From Muribaculaceae bacterium Isolate-013 (NCI) (GTDB taxonomy: Bacteria; Bacteroidota; Bacteroidia; Bacteroidales; Muribaculaceae), in NCBI GenBank assembly GCA_004102785.1, contig SCEJ01000027.1, forward strand, positions 1 to 41,773: a stretch of 41,773 bases of DNA, in the 5' to 3' direction. The position numbers were made by a program, and so were the translations under genes. The notes below the pieces were generated by a model. The model made no database searches. It saw nothing but the letters and a program-made list of their open reading frames with translations, and was not told the DNA's origin. Each line of letters starts with the position of its first letter. Position 1 is the stretch's first letter. Below are positions 8,187-17,074 of the stretch, piece after piece.

Positions 8187-9698
8187 GTGGCTCTCCCGGA
8201 AAACAACGCCGACCCCGGCCTGAAGCAACTTACGGCCAGGAGCGTGAAGTGGAATCTTATCGACAAGGTTTCGCAGCAGGCGCTGTATCTTATCACCGGG
8301 GTTGTGCTCGCCAATCTGCTGACACAGGAGGATTTCGGCCTTGTGGGGGCGGTGCTGGTGTTTCAGGCGTTCGCGTCGCTGCTGGTCGACAGCGGATTCT
8401 CCTACGCTCTGCTGCAGCGGAAGAACCCCACGCGCACGGATTACTCCACCGTGCTGTGGTTCAATCTTGCGGTGGCGGCGGTGCTGTATGTGGTGCTGTT
8501 TTTCTGTGCGCCGCTTATAGCCGGGGTGTTTCAGCACGACGAGCGCCTGGTGCCTCTGAGCCGGGTGATGTTTCTCAGTTTCATACTCAATGCCTCGGCC
8601 ATAGTGCAGACCAACCGGTTCATGAAGGAGATGAACGTGCGCCCTGTGGCGGCGGCCAACTCGCTGGGGCTTTTTGCCGGAGCCGTCGCTGGGATATGGC
8701 TGGCCGTGAGCGGGGCGGGAGCCTGGGCTATCGTGTGGCAGACAATCACGCTGGCGGCGGTGAAGAGCCTCACGCTGTGGCTCTCGTCGGGGTGGAGGCC
8801 GGAGTGGCGCTTCTCTATGGCGTCGCTGCGGGGCTTTTTCGCCGTGGGGTCGGGGATGATGGCCACCTCGTTTCTCAACACCGTTTTCCAGAACATATAT
8901 TCGTTTTTCATCGGTTACCGGGCCGGACTGGCTCCGCTGGGATATTACACACAGGCCGACAAGTGGAGCAAGATGGGCATCACCACCATATCGCAGACCC
9001 TCACATCGGCGTTTCTGCCCACACTATCGCAGGTGCAGGACGACTGCGAGCGGTTTGCCCGCGTATCGGCCAAGATGAACCGCTCCACCTCCTATCTGCT
9101 CTTCCCCTGCATGGGGTTCCTGCTGGTTATGGCCACCCCGCTGTTTCATGCGCTGTTCGGCGAGAAATGGGATTTCTCCATACCGCTCTTTCAGATACTG
9201 CTGCTGCGCGGTGTGTTCACTGTGCTTACGGCCGGATATAACAATTTCGCAATAGCAAGGGCGCGCACCCGGCTGGTGTTCCGTATGGAGCTTCTGCGCG
9301 ACGGGGCGGCGCTTCTGTTCCTTGCCGTGACCTACCCCTGGATTGCCGACAGCTATGAGACGGACCTGGTGTGGGGCATCAAGATACTGCTGTGGGGGCA
9401 GTTGCTTGCCTCGGGGCTTACGTGGCTGGCCATGCTGCGCGCCACGGCGCCGGTGGCGCGGCGCCCTATGTTGTCGCTGCTGGCCGACTCGCTCCCTTAT
9501 CTGCTCCTTACGCTGGTTTGCATGGCGCCGATGTGGGGCATCACCCTGGCGGTGGCTAATCCGTGGCTGCAGCTCCTGCTCCAGGGAGTGTGCGGGGCTG
9601 TGATATATATCGGTGCCTGCCGGCTGAGCGGCTCTGCCATACAGCGCGACCTGCTGCAGTATCTGCGCGGAAAAAATAGTTCATCCGTCAAATCCTGA
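8187..9698 (+). CDS. Wzx-type polysaccharide flippase
   Basis: This 503-residue, highly hydrophobic protein is a MATE/MVF-superfamily polysaccharide exporter of the WzxC type, which flips lipid-linked glycans across the inner membrane. About 12-14 transmembrane segments can be seen. The early region LTARSVKWNLIDKVSQQ and the following VVLANLLTQEDFGLVGAVLVF match the family's first helices. The GTG at 8187 is the only close start, 1 bp after the previous stop. No glycosyltransferase genes are next to it, so its glycan is unknown; LPS/O-antigen or capsule precursors are possibilities. Confidence 0.85.
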   Translation: MALPENNADPGLKQLTARSVKWNLIDKVSQQALYLITGVVLANLLTQEDFGLVGAVLVFQAFASLLVDSGFSYALLQRKNPTRTDYSTVLWFNLAVAAVLYVVLFFCAPLIAGVFQHDERLVPLSRVMFLSFILNASAIVQTNRFMKEMNVRPVAAANSLGLFAGAVAGIWLAVSGAGAWAIVWQTITLAAVKSLTLWLSSGWRPEWRFSMASLRGFFAVGSGMMATSFLNTVFQNIYSFFIGYRAGLAPLGYYTQADKWSKMGITTISQTLTSAFLPTLSQVQDDCERFARVSAKMNRSTSYLLFPCMGFLLVMATPLFHALFGEKWDFSIPLFQILLLRGVFTVLTAGYNNFAIARARTRLVFRMELLRDGAALLFLAVTYPWIADSYETDLVWGIKILLWGQLLASGLTWLAMLRATAPVARRPMLSLLADSLPYLLLTLVCMAPMWGITLAVANPWLQLLLQGVCGAVIYIGACRLSGSAIQRDLLQYLRGKNSSSVKS

Positions 9699-9729
9699 GT
9701 GCCCGCTACATGATATTACAGCCGGTTGC

Positions 9730-10566
9730 TTATTCAAAGAGAAGAGCCGTGCGGGCCGGGTCGATGCCGAGCTGCTCGGCCTTTTTGGCATCGGCTTTGG
9801 CGTCGGCATCGCGATAGCGCAGACGGTTCAGGTAGGCGCGGCAGAAGTACAGCTCGCCGTTTTCGGGGTCGAGTTTAAGGCCCGCGGCTATATCCTCCGA
9901 CGCCTCGGTGAGGTTCTCCAGCGCAAGGTGGCACATGGCGCGGGCAGCATAAGAGTCGGCGCCGGGGAGGAGTTCGAGCAGACGGGTGTAGTAGGGCAAC
10001 GCCTCGGCCGGACGGTCGGTGTTGGAGTAGAGCACCGCCAGGATAGCCACGGTGTTGGTGTCGTCGGGCGACAGCTCGGCGAGCCGTCCCAGGTCGGCCT
10101 CGGCCCCTTCCACATCGTCAAGAGAGAGGCGCATGTATCCGCGGTTGAAGAGCACCGTGGTGTTTGTAGAGTCCAGCTCAAGCACACGGTCATAGTCGGC
10201 GCGTGCCTCGTCGTAGCGTTGCAGCGACTGGTACACCTTGCCGCGGTTGGCGAGCACCGTCACCGAGTTGGGGCCGATTTCATGGGCATGGGTGAGGGTC
10301 TGGAGCGCCTTCTCGTCTTCCCCGGCGCGATGCTGCACGATGCCGAGATTGGTGAGCAGCAGCAGGTTCGAGGGGTTGTCGGGCTGGAGGCGCATTGCCG
10401 ACAGATAGCAGTCCTGGGCCTTGGTCCAGTCGCCGGCGGCCACTGCGGAGTCGGCCACGCCCACCAGGTCGAGATACTTCTGATCGTTGTTGCCGGCATG
10501 TAGCTGTGCTGTGGCAAGCAACGCCGCCGCCATAAATATCACACGTTTGATTGCTCGTATTCCCAT
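9730..10566 (-). CDS. Periplasmic TPR-repeat protein
   Basis: The 278-residue protein starts with a signal peptide (MGIRAIKRVIFMAAALLATAQLHA) and then consists of about seven tetratricopeptide repeats, for example AKAQDCYLSAMRLQPDN-like units and YDEARADYDRVLELDSTN. TPRs mediate protein-protein contact; the partner is unknown. The ATG at 10566 is chosen because of the signal peptide and the -7 box just upstream. A longer frame reaching 10719 adds a proline-rich artefact that would overlap the promoter. The gene is downstream of the BspA-like gene and has its own promoter. Confidence 0.75.
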   Translation of the reverse strand: MGIRAIKRVIFMAAALLATAQLHAGNNDQKYLDLVGVADSAVAAGDWTKAQDCYLSAMRLQPDNPSNLLLLTNLGIVQHRAGEDEKALQTLTHAHEIGPNSVTVLANRGKVYQSLQRYDEARADYDRVLELDSTNTTVLFNRGYMRLSLDDVEGAEADLGRLAELSPDDTNTVAILAVLYSNTDRPAEALPYYTRLLELLPGADSYAARAMCHLALENLTEASEDIAAGLKLDPENGELYFCRAYLNRLRYRDADAKADAKKAEQLGIDPARTALLFE

Positions 10567-10583
10567 AGATATATTGTTTTTTG

Positions 10584-10591
10584 CAAAATTA
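10584..10591 (-). promoter_or_regulatory. -7 box for the TPR gene
   Basis: On the minus strand this reads TAATTTTG, matching the Bacteroidota consensus, 17 bp before the ATG at 10566. No TTG is found at the proper distance upstream. Confidence 0.45.
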
Positions 10592-10630
10592 GCGAAAAAA
10601 ACGATATTGGAAAAAATGTGGGGGCGGAGG

Positions 10631-12769
10631 TCAGAGGGAGAGGCGGAGGGTGGCTGTGGAGCCGGGGGTGGTGGCGCGGATGATGTAGAGGCCGGAGGGT
10701 AGGGAGGAGAGGGAGGCATGGGTGCCGCGGCCGCAAAGGAGGGAGATGCCGGCGGTGTTGAAGAGGGTCCAGTCGGCTTCGGCGCTGAACTCTGCCCGGG
10801 AGTCAGGGCGCAGTGTGATGGTGAGCGTGGCGGCTGTGGGGGTGTCGGCGGAGGTGTACTGGTAGGGATATTCGTAGGTGGTGGTCATCGGGCAGTTGGC
10901 TACCTTGTAGCTTACGGTGACGTTGTAGCGGCCGTCGGTCACCACGGCGTCGGGGGCGGTCCAGCGTCCGCCTCTGTAAACGGCATCGACCCCCTCGATG
11001 TTTACTCCCGTGATTTTCACGTCGGGCATGAGCGAGGTCACTTCCACGGCTTTCTCGGCGGGGAAGGTATTGTAGGTGTACATCTCGTAAACGGGGTTGG
11101 AGGTGAGCGGTGCGTAGATTTCGCCGGCGCGGCCGGGGGCGCATACCTGTTTCCATCCCTTGCCGAGTCTCATGCCGGGCGAGAGCATCGACATGTAGAG
11201 GCTCACGCGGTTGCCTTCAATGTCGTCCTGTGCGTCAAGGCGCCGTATGGCGGGGTTGTTTACCACAATCATGGGGTTGTCGGCGATGAGGTCGACTTCG
11301 GTATAGCTTGTGAGCTGGCGTGTGTTTACGGGGAAGTACAGGCGCGAGAGCCGGTCGCATCCGAGAAAGGAGGAATAGTAGTACCATTCCACGCCGTTGA
11401 GCGCCACTGCCGGCAGGCCGGAGTTGCGGAAGGCGTCGATTCCTATATCCTCGGTGGTTTCCTTGAGATTTATCTTCTCGAGGTTGTGGCAGTCCATGAA
11501 GCATCCCTGCGGTATGCGCGTGATGGCCGACGGCCAGTGCATCTGCCGGAGTCCCGAGCCGGCGAACTGGTATCCGCCGCTGTCGAATTCCTGAATCGTG
11601 CCGAAGAGAAATGATTCCAGCGAGGAGCATCCGGCGAAGGCGCGCCTGTGGAGAAAGGGGATTTTCATCTTCGAGGTCATTGGGAAGGAGGTGAGGCTTG
11701 CGCAGTCCTCGAAGGCGCTGTGACCGATTACGATGGTTTTCAGACCGTCGGGCAGGGTGATGCTTTCCAGCGAGGTGCAACCGGCGAAGGCGCAGTAGCT
11801 GATGTCGAGAGTGCTGCCGGCGTCCATCCCCAGGTCAATGTGTTTCAGGGAGGAGCACCACTGGAAACAGGAGGCCCCGATGTTTTTGGGGGCTGTGGGG
11901 GCTGTGACGGTCTCCACGTCGGAGTTCATGTATGTGCTGGTCGAGGTGTAGTATTGAATCCCTTCGGGTATTATTATATTTTTCACCGAGGCGTTGCAGA
12001 ATGCGCCGGAGGATATGCTGCGGGTGTCGGCCGGCAAGGTGTAGGTGTCGAGCGCCACTCCGGGGCAGATTGCTTCGAGATTCTTTCCCCACCATATTGT
12101 GCCGTTGTCGCCCTCATGGTAATATTTTGCCGCCGAGCAGTCTACGCTCTCGATACTTTTGTTGCCGAGCTGCCAGCAGGTGGACAGGGTGTGCTCGCCG
12201 GAGATGTATATTTTTTTTAGATGAGTGTTCGCGGCGAATGCGCCGATATCGATGTTCTCCACATCGGCGGGAACGGCGAATGTGGGGCTTTCGGCCGCCG
12301 AGGGGTAGCGGAACAGGCTCCAGCGGTCTTCATCCTGAACCTTTGCCTCATAGAGCAGGTTGCCGGAGTTTCGGAAATGGGTGGAGCCGGGCGCCACTGT
12401 GTAGCGTGCTATGTTGGGGCATCCGAGAAATTCGTACTGGCCGATGAAGCGGAGTGTGGCCGGGAGCGATACTGATGTAATTCCCTCGAAGTTGCCGATT
12501 ACGGGTTTGTCGTAGGTGTGGCCCGAATAGCTCGACCATCCCAGGCCCACCACATCGAACTCTTCGCCGTTGTAGGTCACTTTTTCAGGAATCACCAGTT
12601 CGCCCGTTGGCTCGAACCCTTCGCGCACTCCGGAGATTACCATCTCGGTGCGGTCGTATCCCCAGAATTTCGTTTCCTCGTAAATGAAATCGCCGATTAC
12701 CACATCGGCGGCTGAGGCGGCCGCCGGCGCTATTGCCGCCGCGGCGAATGTAAGCAGATAAAGTCTCAT
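10631..12769 (-). CDS. Secreted BspA-type leucine-rich repeat protein
   Basis: The 712-residue protein has a signal peptide (MRLYLLTFAAAAIAPAAASA) and then a long set of LRR_5/BspA-like repeats with the pattern (L)xxIxLPxxLxxIxxxAFxxCxxL; GFEGITSVSLPATLRFIG and CTSLESITLPDGLKTI are typical. Such proteins are surface or secreted adhesin-like factors that often bind host or bacterial partners. The C-terminus LFNTAGISLLCGRGTHASLSSLPSGLYIIR resembles a type IX secretion sorting domain, which implies transport to the surface by T9SS. Start is the ATG at 12769; the longer frame to 12820 overlaps the promoter region. It is divergent from the HTH regulator gene. Confidence 0.8.
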   Translation of the reverse strand: MRLYLLTFAAAAIAPAAASAADVVIGDFIYEETKFWGYDRTEMVISGVREGFEPTGELVIPEKVTYNGEEFDVVGLGWSSYSGHTYDKPVIGNFEGITSVSLPATLRFIGQYEFLGCPNIARYTVAPGSTHFRNSGNLLYEAKVQDEDRWSLFRYPSAAESPTFAVPADVENIDIGAFAANTHLKKIYISGEHTLSTCWQLGNKSIESVDCSAAKYYHEGDNGTIWWGKNLEAICPGVALDTYTLPADTRSISSGAFCNASVKNIIIPEGIQYYTSTSTYMNSDVETVTAPTAPKNIGASCFQWCSSLKHIDLGMDAGSTLDISYCAFAGCTSLESITLPDGLKTIVIGHSAFEDCASLTSFPMTSKMKIPFLHRRAFAGCSSLESFLFGTIQEFDSGGYQFAGSGLRQMHWPSAITRIPQGCFMDCHNLEKINLKETTEDIGIDAFRNSGLPAVALNGVEWYYYSSFLGCDRLSRLYFPVNTRQLTSYTEVDLIADNPMIVVNNPAIRRLDAQDDIEGNRVSLYMSMLSPGMRLGKGWKQVCAPGRAGEIYAPLTSNPVYEMYTYNTFPAEKAVEVTSLMPDVKITGVNIEGVDAVYRGGRWTAPDAVVTDGRYNVTVSYKVANCPMTTTYEYPYQYTSADTPTAATLTITLRPDSRAEFSAEADWTLFNTAGISLLCGRGTHASLSSLPSGLYIIRATTPGSTATLRLSL

Positions 12770-12802
12770 AGTCCGTTTGGAAGGTGTGTTGGATAATCTC
12801 TG

Positions 12803-12810
12803 CAAATTTA
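12803..12810 (-). promoter_or_regulatory. -7 box for the BspA-like gene
   Basis: The minus-strand sequence TAAATTTG fits the Bacteroidota consensus and sits 33 bp before the ATG. It faces away from the HTH-regulator promoter, and the operator-like palindrome between them could affect both genes. Confidence 0.5.
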
Positions 12811-12854
12811 GGCATGGCATCCGGTTTTGGCCCCCGATACAGGGTATATACGCG

Positions 12855-12927
12855 GTCTACATGCATAAAAAGCTTATAAACAGCCTGGAGTAGACGGAGT
12901 GTAGACGCCCGGGGCGCTCGTCTACAC
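12855..12927. promoter_or_regulatory. GTAGAC-containing operator-like repeats
   Basis: Four copies of GTAGAC/GTCTAC lie in the divergent intergenic region: reverse at 12855-12860, forward at 12890-12895 and 12901-12906 (11 bp apart, one helical turn), and reverse at 12920-12925. The last two form a perfect 9-bp inverted repeat, GTGTAGACG (12899-12907) and CGTCTACAC (12919-12927), spaced by 11 bp. The palindrome ends 12 bp upstream of the -7 box of the regulator gene, where the -33 element should be; no TTG is present there. This suggests a protein-binding site, possibly for an activator. Confidence 0.45.
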
Positions 12928-12939
12928 ATATGTTTTTCG

Positions 12940-12947
12940 TAATTTTG
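12940..12947 (+). promoter_or_regulatory. -7 box for the TPR/HTH regulator
   Basis: TAATTTTG matches the -7 consensus 45 bp before the ATG at 12993. The upstream ATG at 12930 lies inside the promoter and so cannot be the start. Confidence 0.55.
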
Positions 12948-12992
12948 CGCCCGGAACGTGATAAACTTTTGCTTGTGGCAGGAATAAAGACA

Positions 12993-14657
12993 ATGTTACC
13001 GGCTGTGGCCTTGGCCGCAGTGATGGCGGCGGGGTGTGCCCGCTCTCCGCGCACGGTGGCCCCTACCGGATGGCGCTCTTTCGGCGAGCCTTATGATTCG
13101 CTTACGCTGCTCCTCGAAACGGGTTTTGTCGGCGATGCCGGCGCCGACTCGCTCGGGAACATGGCCCGGCGCCTGGCTGAGGCCGCCGCTGCTCCCGGTG
13201 CTCCGGATGGGCTTGAGGGGCGGGTGCACTTCTGGCGCGGGCGTGTGGCCTCGCGCCGCGGCGATGAGGAGGGGCGGCGGAGCGAGATGGCTCTGGCTGC
13301 CGGCGGCTCGGGCGATGAGGCTGAATATCTGCGGCGTCGCATGGCGTGGCTTGAGGAGGATAAGACCGGTTTCTCCAATGTGGAGTGGTACAGGCATCTG
13401 CTCGACGAGATAGACTATTATGCCGCGCGGCGTGACTCGGTGATGCTCTACACCCGCTATGTGGAACTTACCGATCTGATGCGCGAGGCTGGTTTCCGCG
13501 ACCGCGCGGCGGCTTACCTCGCCTTGGCCGATTCATGCGGCAGGGCGATCGCCGCGCGTATCCCTTTCCCTGGGATGGATATAAACCGGGCGTGCCTCCT
13601 CTACGAGGTGGGGCTGAAGGAGGAGGCCGGGGAGGTCTTCAGACGTCTGAGCGGCAATGACGCGGCAATGGCCGACCCCTCGGTGAGCGCGCTGGTTGAC
13701 TATAATCTCTATTCGGTGTATGGCGACACATCGGCTCTGAGGCGCGCTTGCGCCACCCTGGAGAGCTCCACCGACTATTATTCACTCTATCCGATAGTGA
13801 GCGCTTCGGTGGCCGGGGAGGCTCTGCGGCGCGGCGACCGCGCCGAGGCCGCGCTTTATGCGCGGCGTGCCCGCCAGGGGGTGGAGGCGCTGGGGCAGGC
13901 CGACCACCGACTGATGGCGCTCCGTGTCATTGCCGAGGCCGCCGAGGCCTCAGACGATGCCGCGGCGGCGGCGCGTGCCTACAAGGATTATGCCCTTGCG
14001 GCCGATTCGGTGCGGCGAGTGTTCAGCGACGGCGAGGTCGTCACCCTCGAGACGCGGGCCATGATCGAGGAGGCCGACCGCGAATATGCCTTGCGCCTGG
14101 CGGCACGCCGGCGCAACCTGTGGGCGGCCGTGTGCGCCGCCGTGGCAGTGGCGGCGTGCGCGGTGTTCTATGCCCTGCGGCGGATGGCGGTGCTGCGGCG
14201 GTCGGAGCGTGAGGCCGTGATGAGGCACCGCGAGGCCGAGCGGCAGACCATGGTCATGCGCATAGCCTCCGACATCAGGGAGAATACCGCCGTGGAGGCT
14301 GTGGAGCACCTTCTGCGGCTCGAGGCCGCCGGCGCCCTCGGGCGAGCCGACTCGCGACGGCTGGTGCGTCTTCTGCGCGAGGGGAAGGAGGAGGGCACAT
14401 CGCCCGATGATTTCCGCGAACTATTCTCGCGTGTGCGTCCCGAGTTTATAGGCCGTCTGCGTGAAATTGCCCCGGCATTGAGCGACCAGGCCGTGAAACT
14501 GGCCTGCTATACTCTGCTGGGGCTTGACACCAGGGAGATCGCGGCGGCCATGAATGTGCGCCCCGAAAGCGTAAAACAGGCACGCTGGCGCCTGCGCAAG
14601 GCTCTGCGGGTGCCTGCCGGCGAGTCGCTGCATCTGTTTCTGCGCTCGCTCGGATAG
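12993..14657 (+). CDS. TPR lipoprotein regulator with C-terminal HTH
   Basis: The 554-residue protein belongs to the Bacteroidales group of TPR/transmembrane/HTH regulators. It starts with a lipoprotein-type signal (MLPAVALAAVMAAGC), has helical TPR-like repeats to about residue 370, a membrane helix near 375-395 (AAVCAAVAVAACAVFYALRR), and a C-terminal HTH of LuxR type: KLACYTLLGLDTREIAAAMNVRPESV. It is probably membrane-anchored with the sensor in the periplasm and the HTH in the cytoplasm, though a lipobox plus an internal TM is unusual. It lies next to the RiPP-type locus, which it may control; this is inferred from position only. A second protein of the same layout is at 21667-23355. Confidence 0.7.
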   Translation: MLPAVALAAVMAAGCARSPRTVAPTGWRSFGEPYDSLTLLLETGFVGDAGADSLGNMARRLAEAAAAPGAPDGLEGRVHFWRGRVASRRGDEEGRRSEMALAAGGSGDEAEYLRRRMAWLEEDKTGFSNVEWYRHLLDEIDYYAARRDSVMLYTRYVELTDLMREAGFRDRAAAYLALADSCGRAIAARIPFPGMDINRACLLYEVGLKEEAGEVFRRLSGNDAAMADPSVSALVDYNLYSVYGDTSALRRACATLESSTDYYSLYPIVSASVAGEALRRGDRAEAALYARRARQGVEALGQADHRLMALRVIAEAAEASDDAAAAARAYKDYALAADSVRRVFSDGEVVTLETRAMIEEADREYALRLAARRRNLWAAVCAAVAVAACAVFYALRRMAVLRRSEREAVMRHREAERQTMVMRIASDIRENTAVEAVEHLLRLEAAGALGRADSRRLVRLLREGKEEGTSPDDFRELFSRVRPEFIGRLREIAPALSDQAVKLACYTLLGLDTREIAAAMNVRPESVKQARWRLRKALRVPAGESLHLFLRSLG

Positions 14658-14659
14658 GT

Positions 14660-14857
14660 TCAGAATCCCAGCAGGTGGCGCATAATCGACTGCGACGGCT
14701 CCGGAGGGTAGGGGAGCGCCGAGGCCAGGATTGCCAGCAGGAGTATGCTTGCCGGCACCGCCACCGATGCCACCGTCAGCGCGCGCGGCAGCGGACCGGA
14801 GAGTCGTCCGAGTTTTGGCGAGGGGTCGCTGTCGTGAGTGTCGCGGGGTGTTGTCAT
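14660..14857 (-). CDS. Small single-helix membrane protein
   Basis: This is a 65-residue protein with one strong transmembrane segment near residues 28-48 (TVASVAVPASILLLAILASAL) and a charged, Pro-rich N-terminus. Its ATG at 14857 overlaps the stop of the ABC exporter by 4 bp, so translation is probably coupled. I do not recognise a family. It could be a remnant of an HlyD-type adaptor, an immunity protein or an exporter subunit. The convergent regulator gene ends 2 bp away. Confidence 0.5.
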   Translation of the reverse strand: MTTPRDTHDSDPSPKLGRLSGPLPRALTVASVAVPASILLLAILASALPYPPEPSQSIMRHLLGF

Positions 14858-17067
14858 GAGCCGAGTTCAAGCTGGTTTTTCACAAGATTGTAGTATAGTC
14901 CGCGCAGAGCCGTCAGTGATTCATGGCTGCCGGTCTCGGCCACGCGGCCACCGTCGAGCACGATGATATTGTCGGCGTGGCGCACGGTGGAGAGGCGGTG
15001 CGCCACTACCACCACTGTGCGCCCGCGGTAGAATCCGGCTAGATTCTCCACGATGGCGCGCTCGTTGGCGGCGTCGAGCGAGTTTGTGGCTTCGTCGAGG
15101 AAGATGAAGTCGGGGTCGCGGTAGACGGCGCGGGCTATTAGTATGCGCTGGCGCTGCCCCTGGCTTATGCCGAGGCCGTCGGGGCCGATTACGGTGTCGT
15201 AGCGCAGCGGCAGCGACTCTATCCACTCCCTGACATTTGCAGTGGCCGCGGCCCGACGCATACGTTCGCAGTCAATTTCCGAATCATCCACCGCAATGTT
15301 GCGGGCTATGCTTTCAGAGAAAATCACGCCGTCCTGCATCACGGCGCCGCAGTGCGAGCGCCACCACCGCATGGAGTAGGCATTCAGTGGCGCCCCGGCC
15401 ACCTCGATTTCGCCTTTTTCGGGAGGATAGTATCCCAGCATGAGTTTTATCAGGGTGGTTTTGCCCGAGCCGGATGCCCCCACTATGGCAGTGGTTTTCC
15501 CTTCCGGAACGGTAAGGCTTATGTTGTCGAGAACAAGGGCCGGGTTGTGGCGGTCGTAGCGGAATTTCAGGCCGGAAACAACGATTGATTTATCGCCCGG
15601 AAATGTGGTCAGCAGAGAGTCGGATACGTTCTCCTCGTTCGGGCCGCAGTGCACCTCGTTGATGCGTTCAAGCGATATTTTTACATCCTGGAGAGTGTAG
15701 ATGAAACTCATTATCCGCGACACCGGCGAATTGAGCTGACCCACTATATACTGGATGGCCAGCATGGCGCCGAGTGTTATCGAGCCGTTGATCACGCAGG
15801 TGGCGGCCAGCACGGTGATAACGATATTTTTCACCTCGTTGATGAATATCGAGCCGGCCTCCTGGGTCTGACGCAGGCGCAGGTTCTCCAGTTCGATTTC
15901 AAAGAGGTCGGCCTGCGAGTCCTCCCATTCCCAGCGGCGTCGGCGCTCGCATTGCTGCAGCTTTATCTCCTGCATGGAGGTGACGAAGCGGTATGTGCGG
16001 TTCTGCGCCACCGACTGCGCCTCGAACAGCCGGTAGTCCAATACTCTGCGCCGGGGCAGAAACCATGCGATCCAGCCTCCGTAAACAATGCTTCCGGCCA
16101 GGAACACCATGAAAATCCCGGTGTTATAAACAAGGAGCACAGCGCCGAAAACAACGAAGCTGAGCGCGGTGAAAACAATGTCGAGCAGTTCCTGCGTGAG
16201 AAAACTCTGCACCCGCCGGTGGTCGGCTATGCGTTGCAGCAGGTCGCCCATCAGCCGGGTGTCGAAGAAGCCCATCGGGAGCCGCAGCAGTTTGATGAAG
16301 AAATCGCGCACGAGCGCCAGGTTCACACGCATGGAGATGTGGGTCAGCAGGCGCGAGCGGATGAAGTCGGTGGCCGTGCGTCCCAGCACAATCATCAGTT
16401 CGCCCAGGAGCACGAGCCATATAAACCCGAGGTCGGACCCGGCAATGCCCACATCCACTATCCATTGGGTGAGAAAGGGCATTGTCAGTTGCAGCAGGCA
16501 CCCTACAAGTAGACCGCCCAATATCAGCCCCAGATGCCGCAGATAAGGCTTTATATAGCTGAAAAGGAAGCGTATGGAGCGGCGCGAGTGTCTCTCCTCC
16601 TCTGCCCTTGCGGCGAAATCATCGCGCGGGTCGAACATCATGGCAATCCCTTTGGCGGCATCCGTGGCGGAGGCGGCGACGGCACCGGAGGTGGCGAGCC
16701 AGTGTTTCTCCATAGCCGCAGTGCGGCAGGTGTATTTCCCTTTGCCGGGGTCGGCGATATGGAAGCGTGCACCGCGGCGGCTCACGCGGTAGAGCACCAC
16801 GAAATGGTTCTGATTCCAGTGCAGGATAGCCGGCAGTGGCTCCCGGGCGAGCTCGGCGAGAGTCATGCGGGCGGCAGCGCTGTCGAGCCCCAGGTCGTCG
16901 GCGGCATCGGCTATCCCTTTAAGCGACACCCCCTGCACGGTGGCGCCGCAGTGTGCCGCCACCGTCTCCAGGCTCACCTGCCGCCCGAGGATACGGCATA
17001 CCATCGTAAGGCATGCCACTCCGCACTGCATGGCATCGCGCTGGCGCACGAATCTGAACCGGGGCAT
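14854..17067 (-). CDS. C39 peptidase-containing ABC exporter
   Basis: The 737-residue protein is a peptidase-containing ABC transporter (PCAT), which cleaves double-glycine leaders and exports the core peptide. The N-terminal C39 protease shows Cys15 (AMQCGVACL), His88 (NQNHFVVL) and Asp106 (IADPGKG), with Gln9 as the likely oxyanion residue. A membrane domain follows. The ATPase has Walker A GASGSGKTT at about 530-538, signature GISQGQ near 633, Walker B FIFLDEAT near 655, and the H-loop His near 690. The leader VLGG in the nearby precursor peptide fits this protease. It lies 7 bp after the outer-membrane barrel gene. No HlyD-type adaptor is adjacent. Confidence 0.9.
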   Translation of the reverse strand: MPRFRFVRQRDAMQCGVACLTMVCRILGRQVSLETVAAHCGATVQGVSLKGIADAADDLGLDSAAARMTLAELAREPLPAILHWNQNHFVVLYRVSRRGARFHIADPGKGKYTCRTAAMEKHWLATSGAVAASATDAAKGIAMMFDPRDDFAARAEEERHSRRSIRFLFSYIKPYLRHLGLILGGLLVGCLLQLTMPFLTQWIVDVGIAGSDLGFIWLVLLGELMIVLGRTATDFIRSRLLTHISMRVNLALVRDFFIKLLRLPMGFFDTRLMGDLLQRIADHRRVQSFLTQELLDIVFTALSFVVFGAVLLVYNTGIFMVFLAGSIVYGGWIAWFLPRRRVLDYRLFEAQSVAQNRTYRFVTSMQEIKLQQCERRRRWEWEDSQADLFEIELENLRLRQTQEAGSIFINEVKNIVITVLAATCVINGSITLGAMLAIQYIVGQLNSPVSRIMSFIYTLQDVKISLERINEVHCGPNEENVSDSLLTTFPGDKSIVVSGLKFRYDRHNPALVLDNISLTVPEGKTTAIVGASGSGKTTLIKLMLGYYPPEKGEIEVAGAPLNAYSMRWWRSHCGAVMQDGVIFSESIARNIAVDDSEIDCERMRRAAATANVREWIESLPLRYDTVIGPDGLGISQGQRQRILIARAVYRDPDFIFLDEATNSLDAANERAIVENLAGFYRGRTVVVVAHRLSTVRHADNIIVLDGGRVAETGSHESLTALRGLYYNLVKNQLELGS

Positions 17068-17074
17068 AGGGCGT

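Noticed and set aside
10567-10719. N-terminal extension of the TPR protein
   Set aside because: The proline-rich stretch covers the promoter and the end of the LRR gene; the ATG at 10566 begins a proper signal peptide.
10718-11614. 298-residue plus-strand frame opposite the LRR gene
   Set aside because: Gly/Val-rich low-complexity composition, no signal or domain, and the LRR gene on the other strand has clear repeats.
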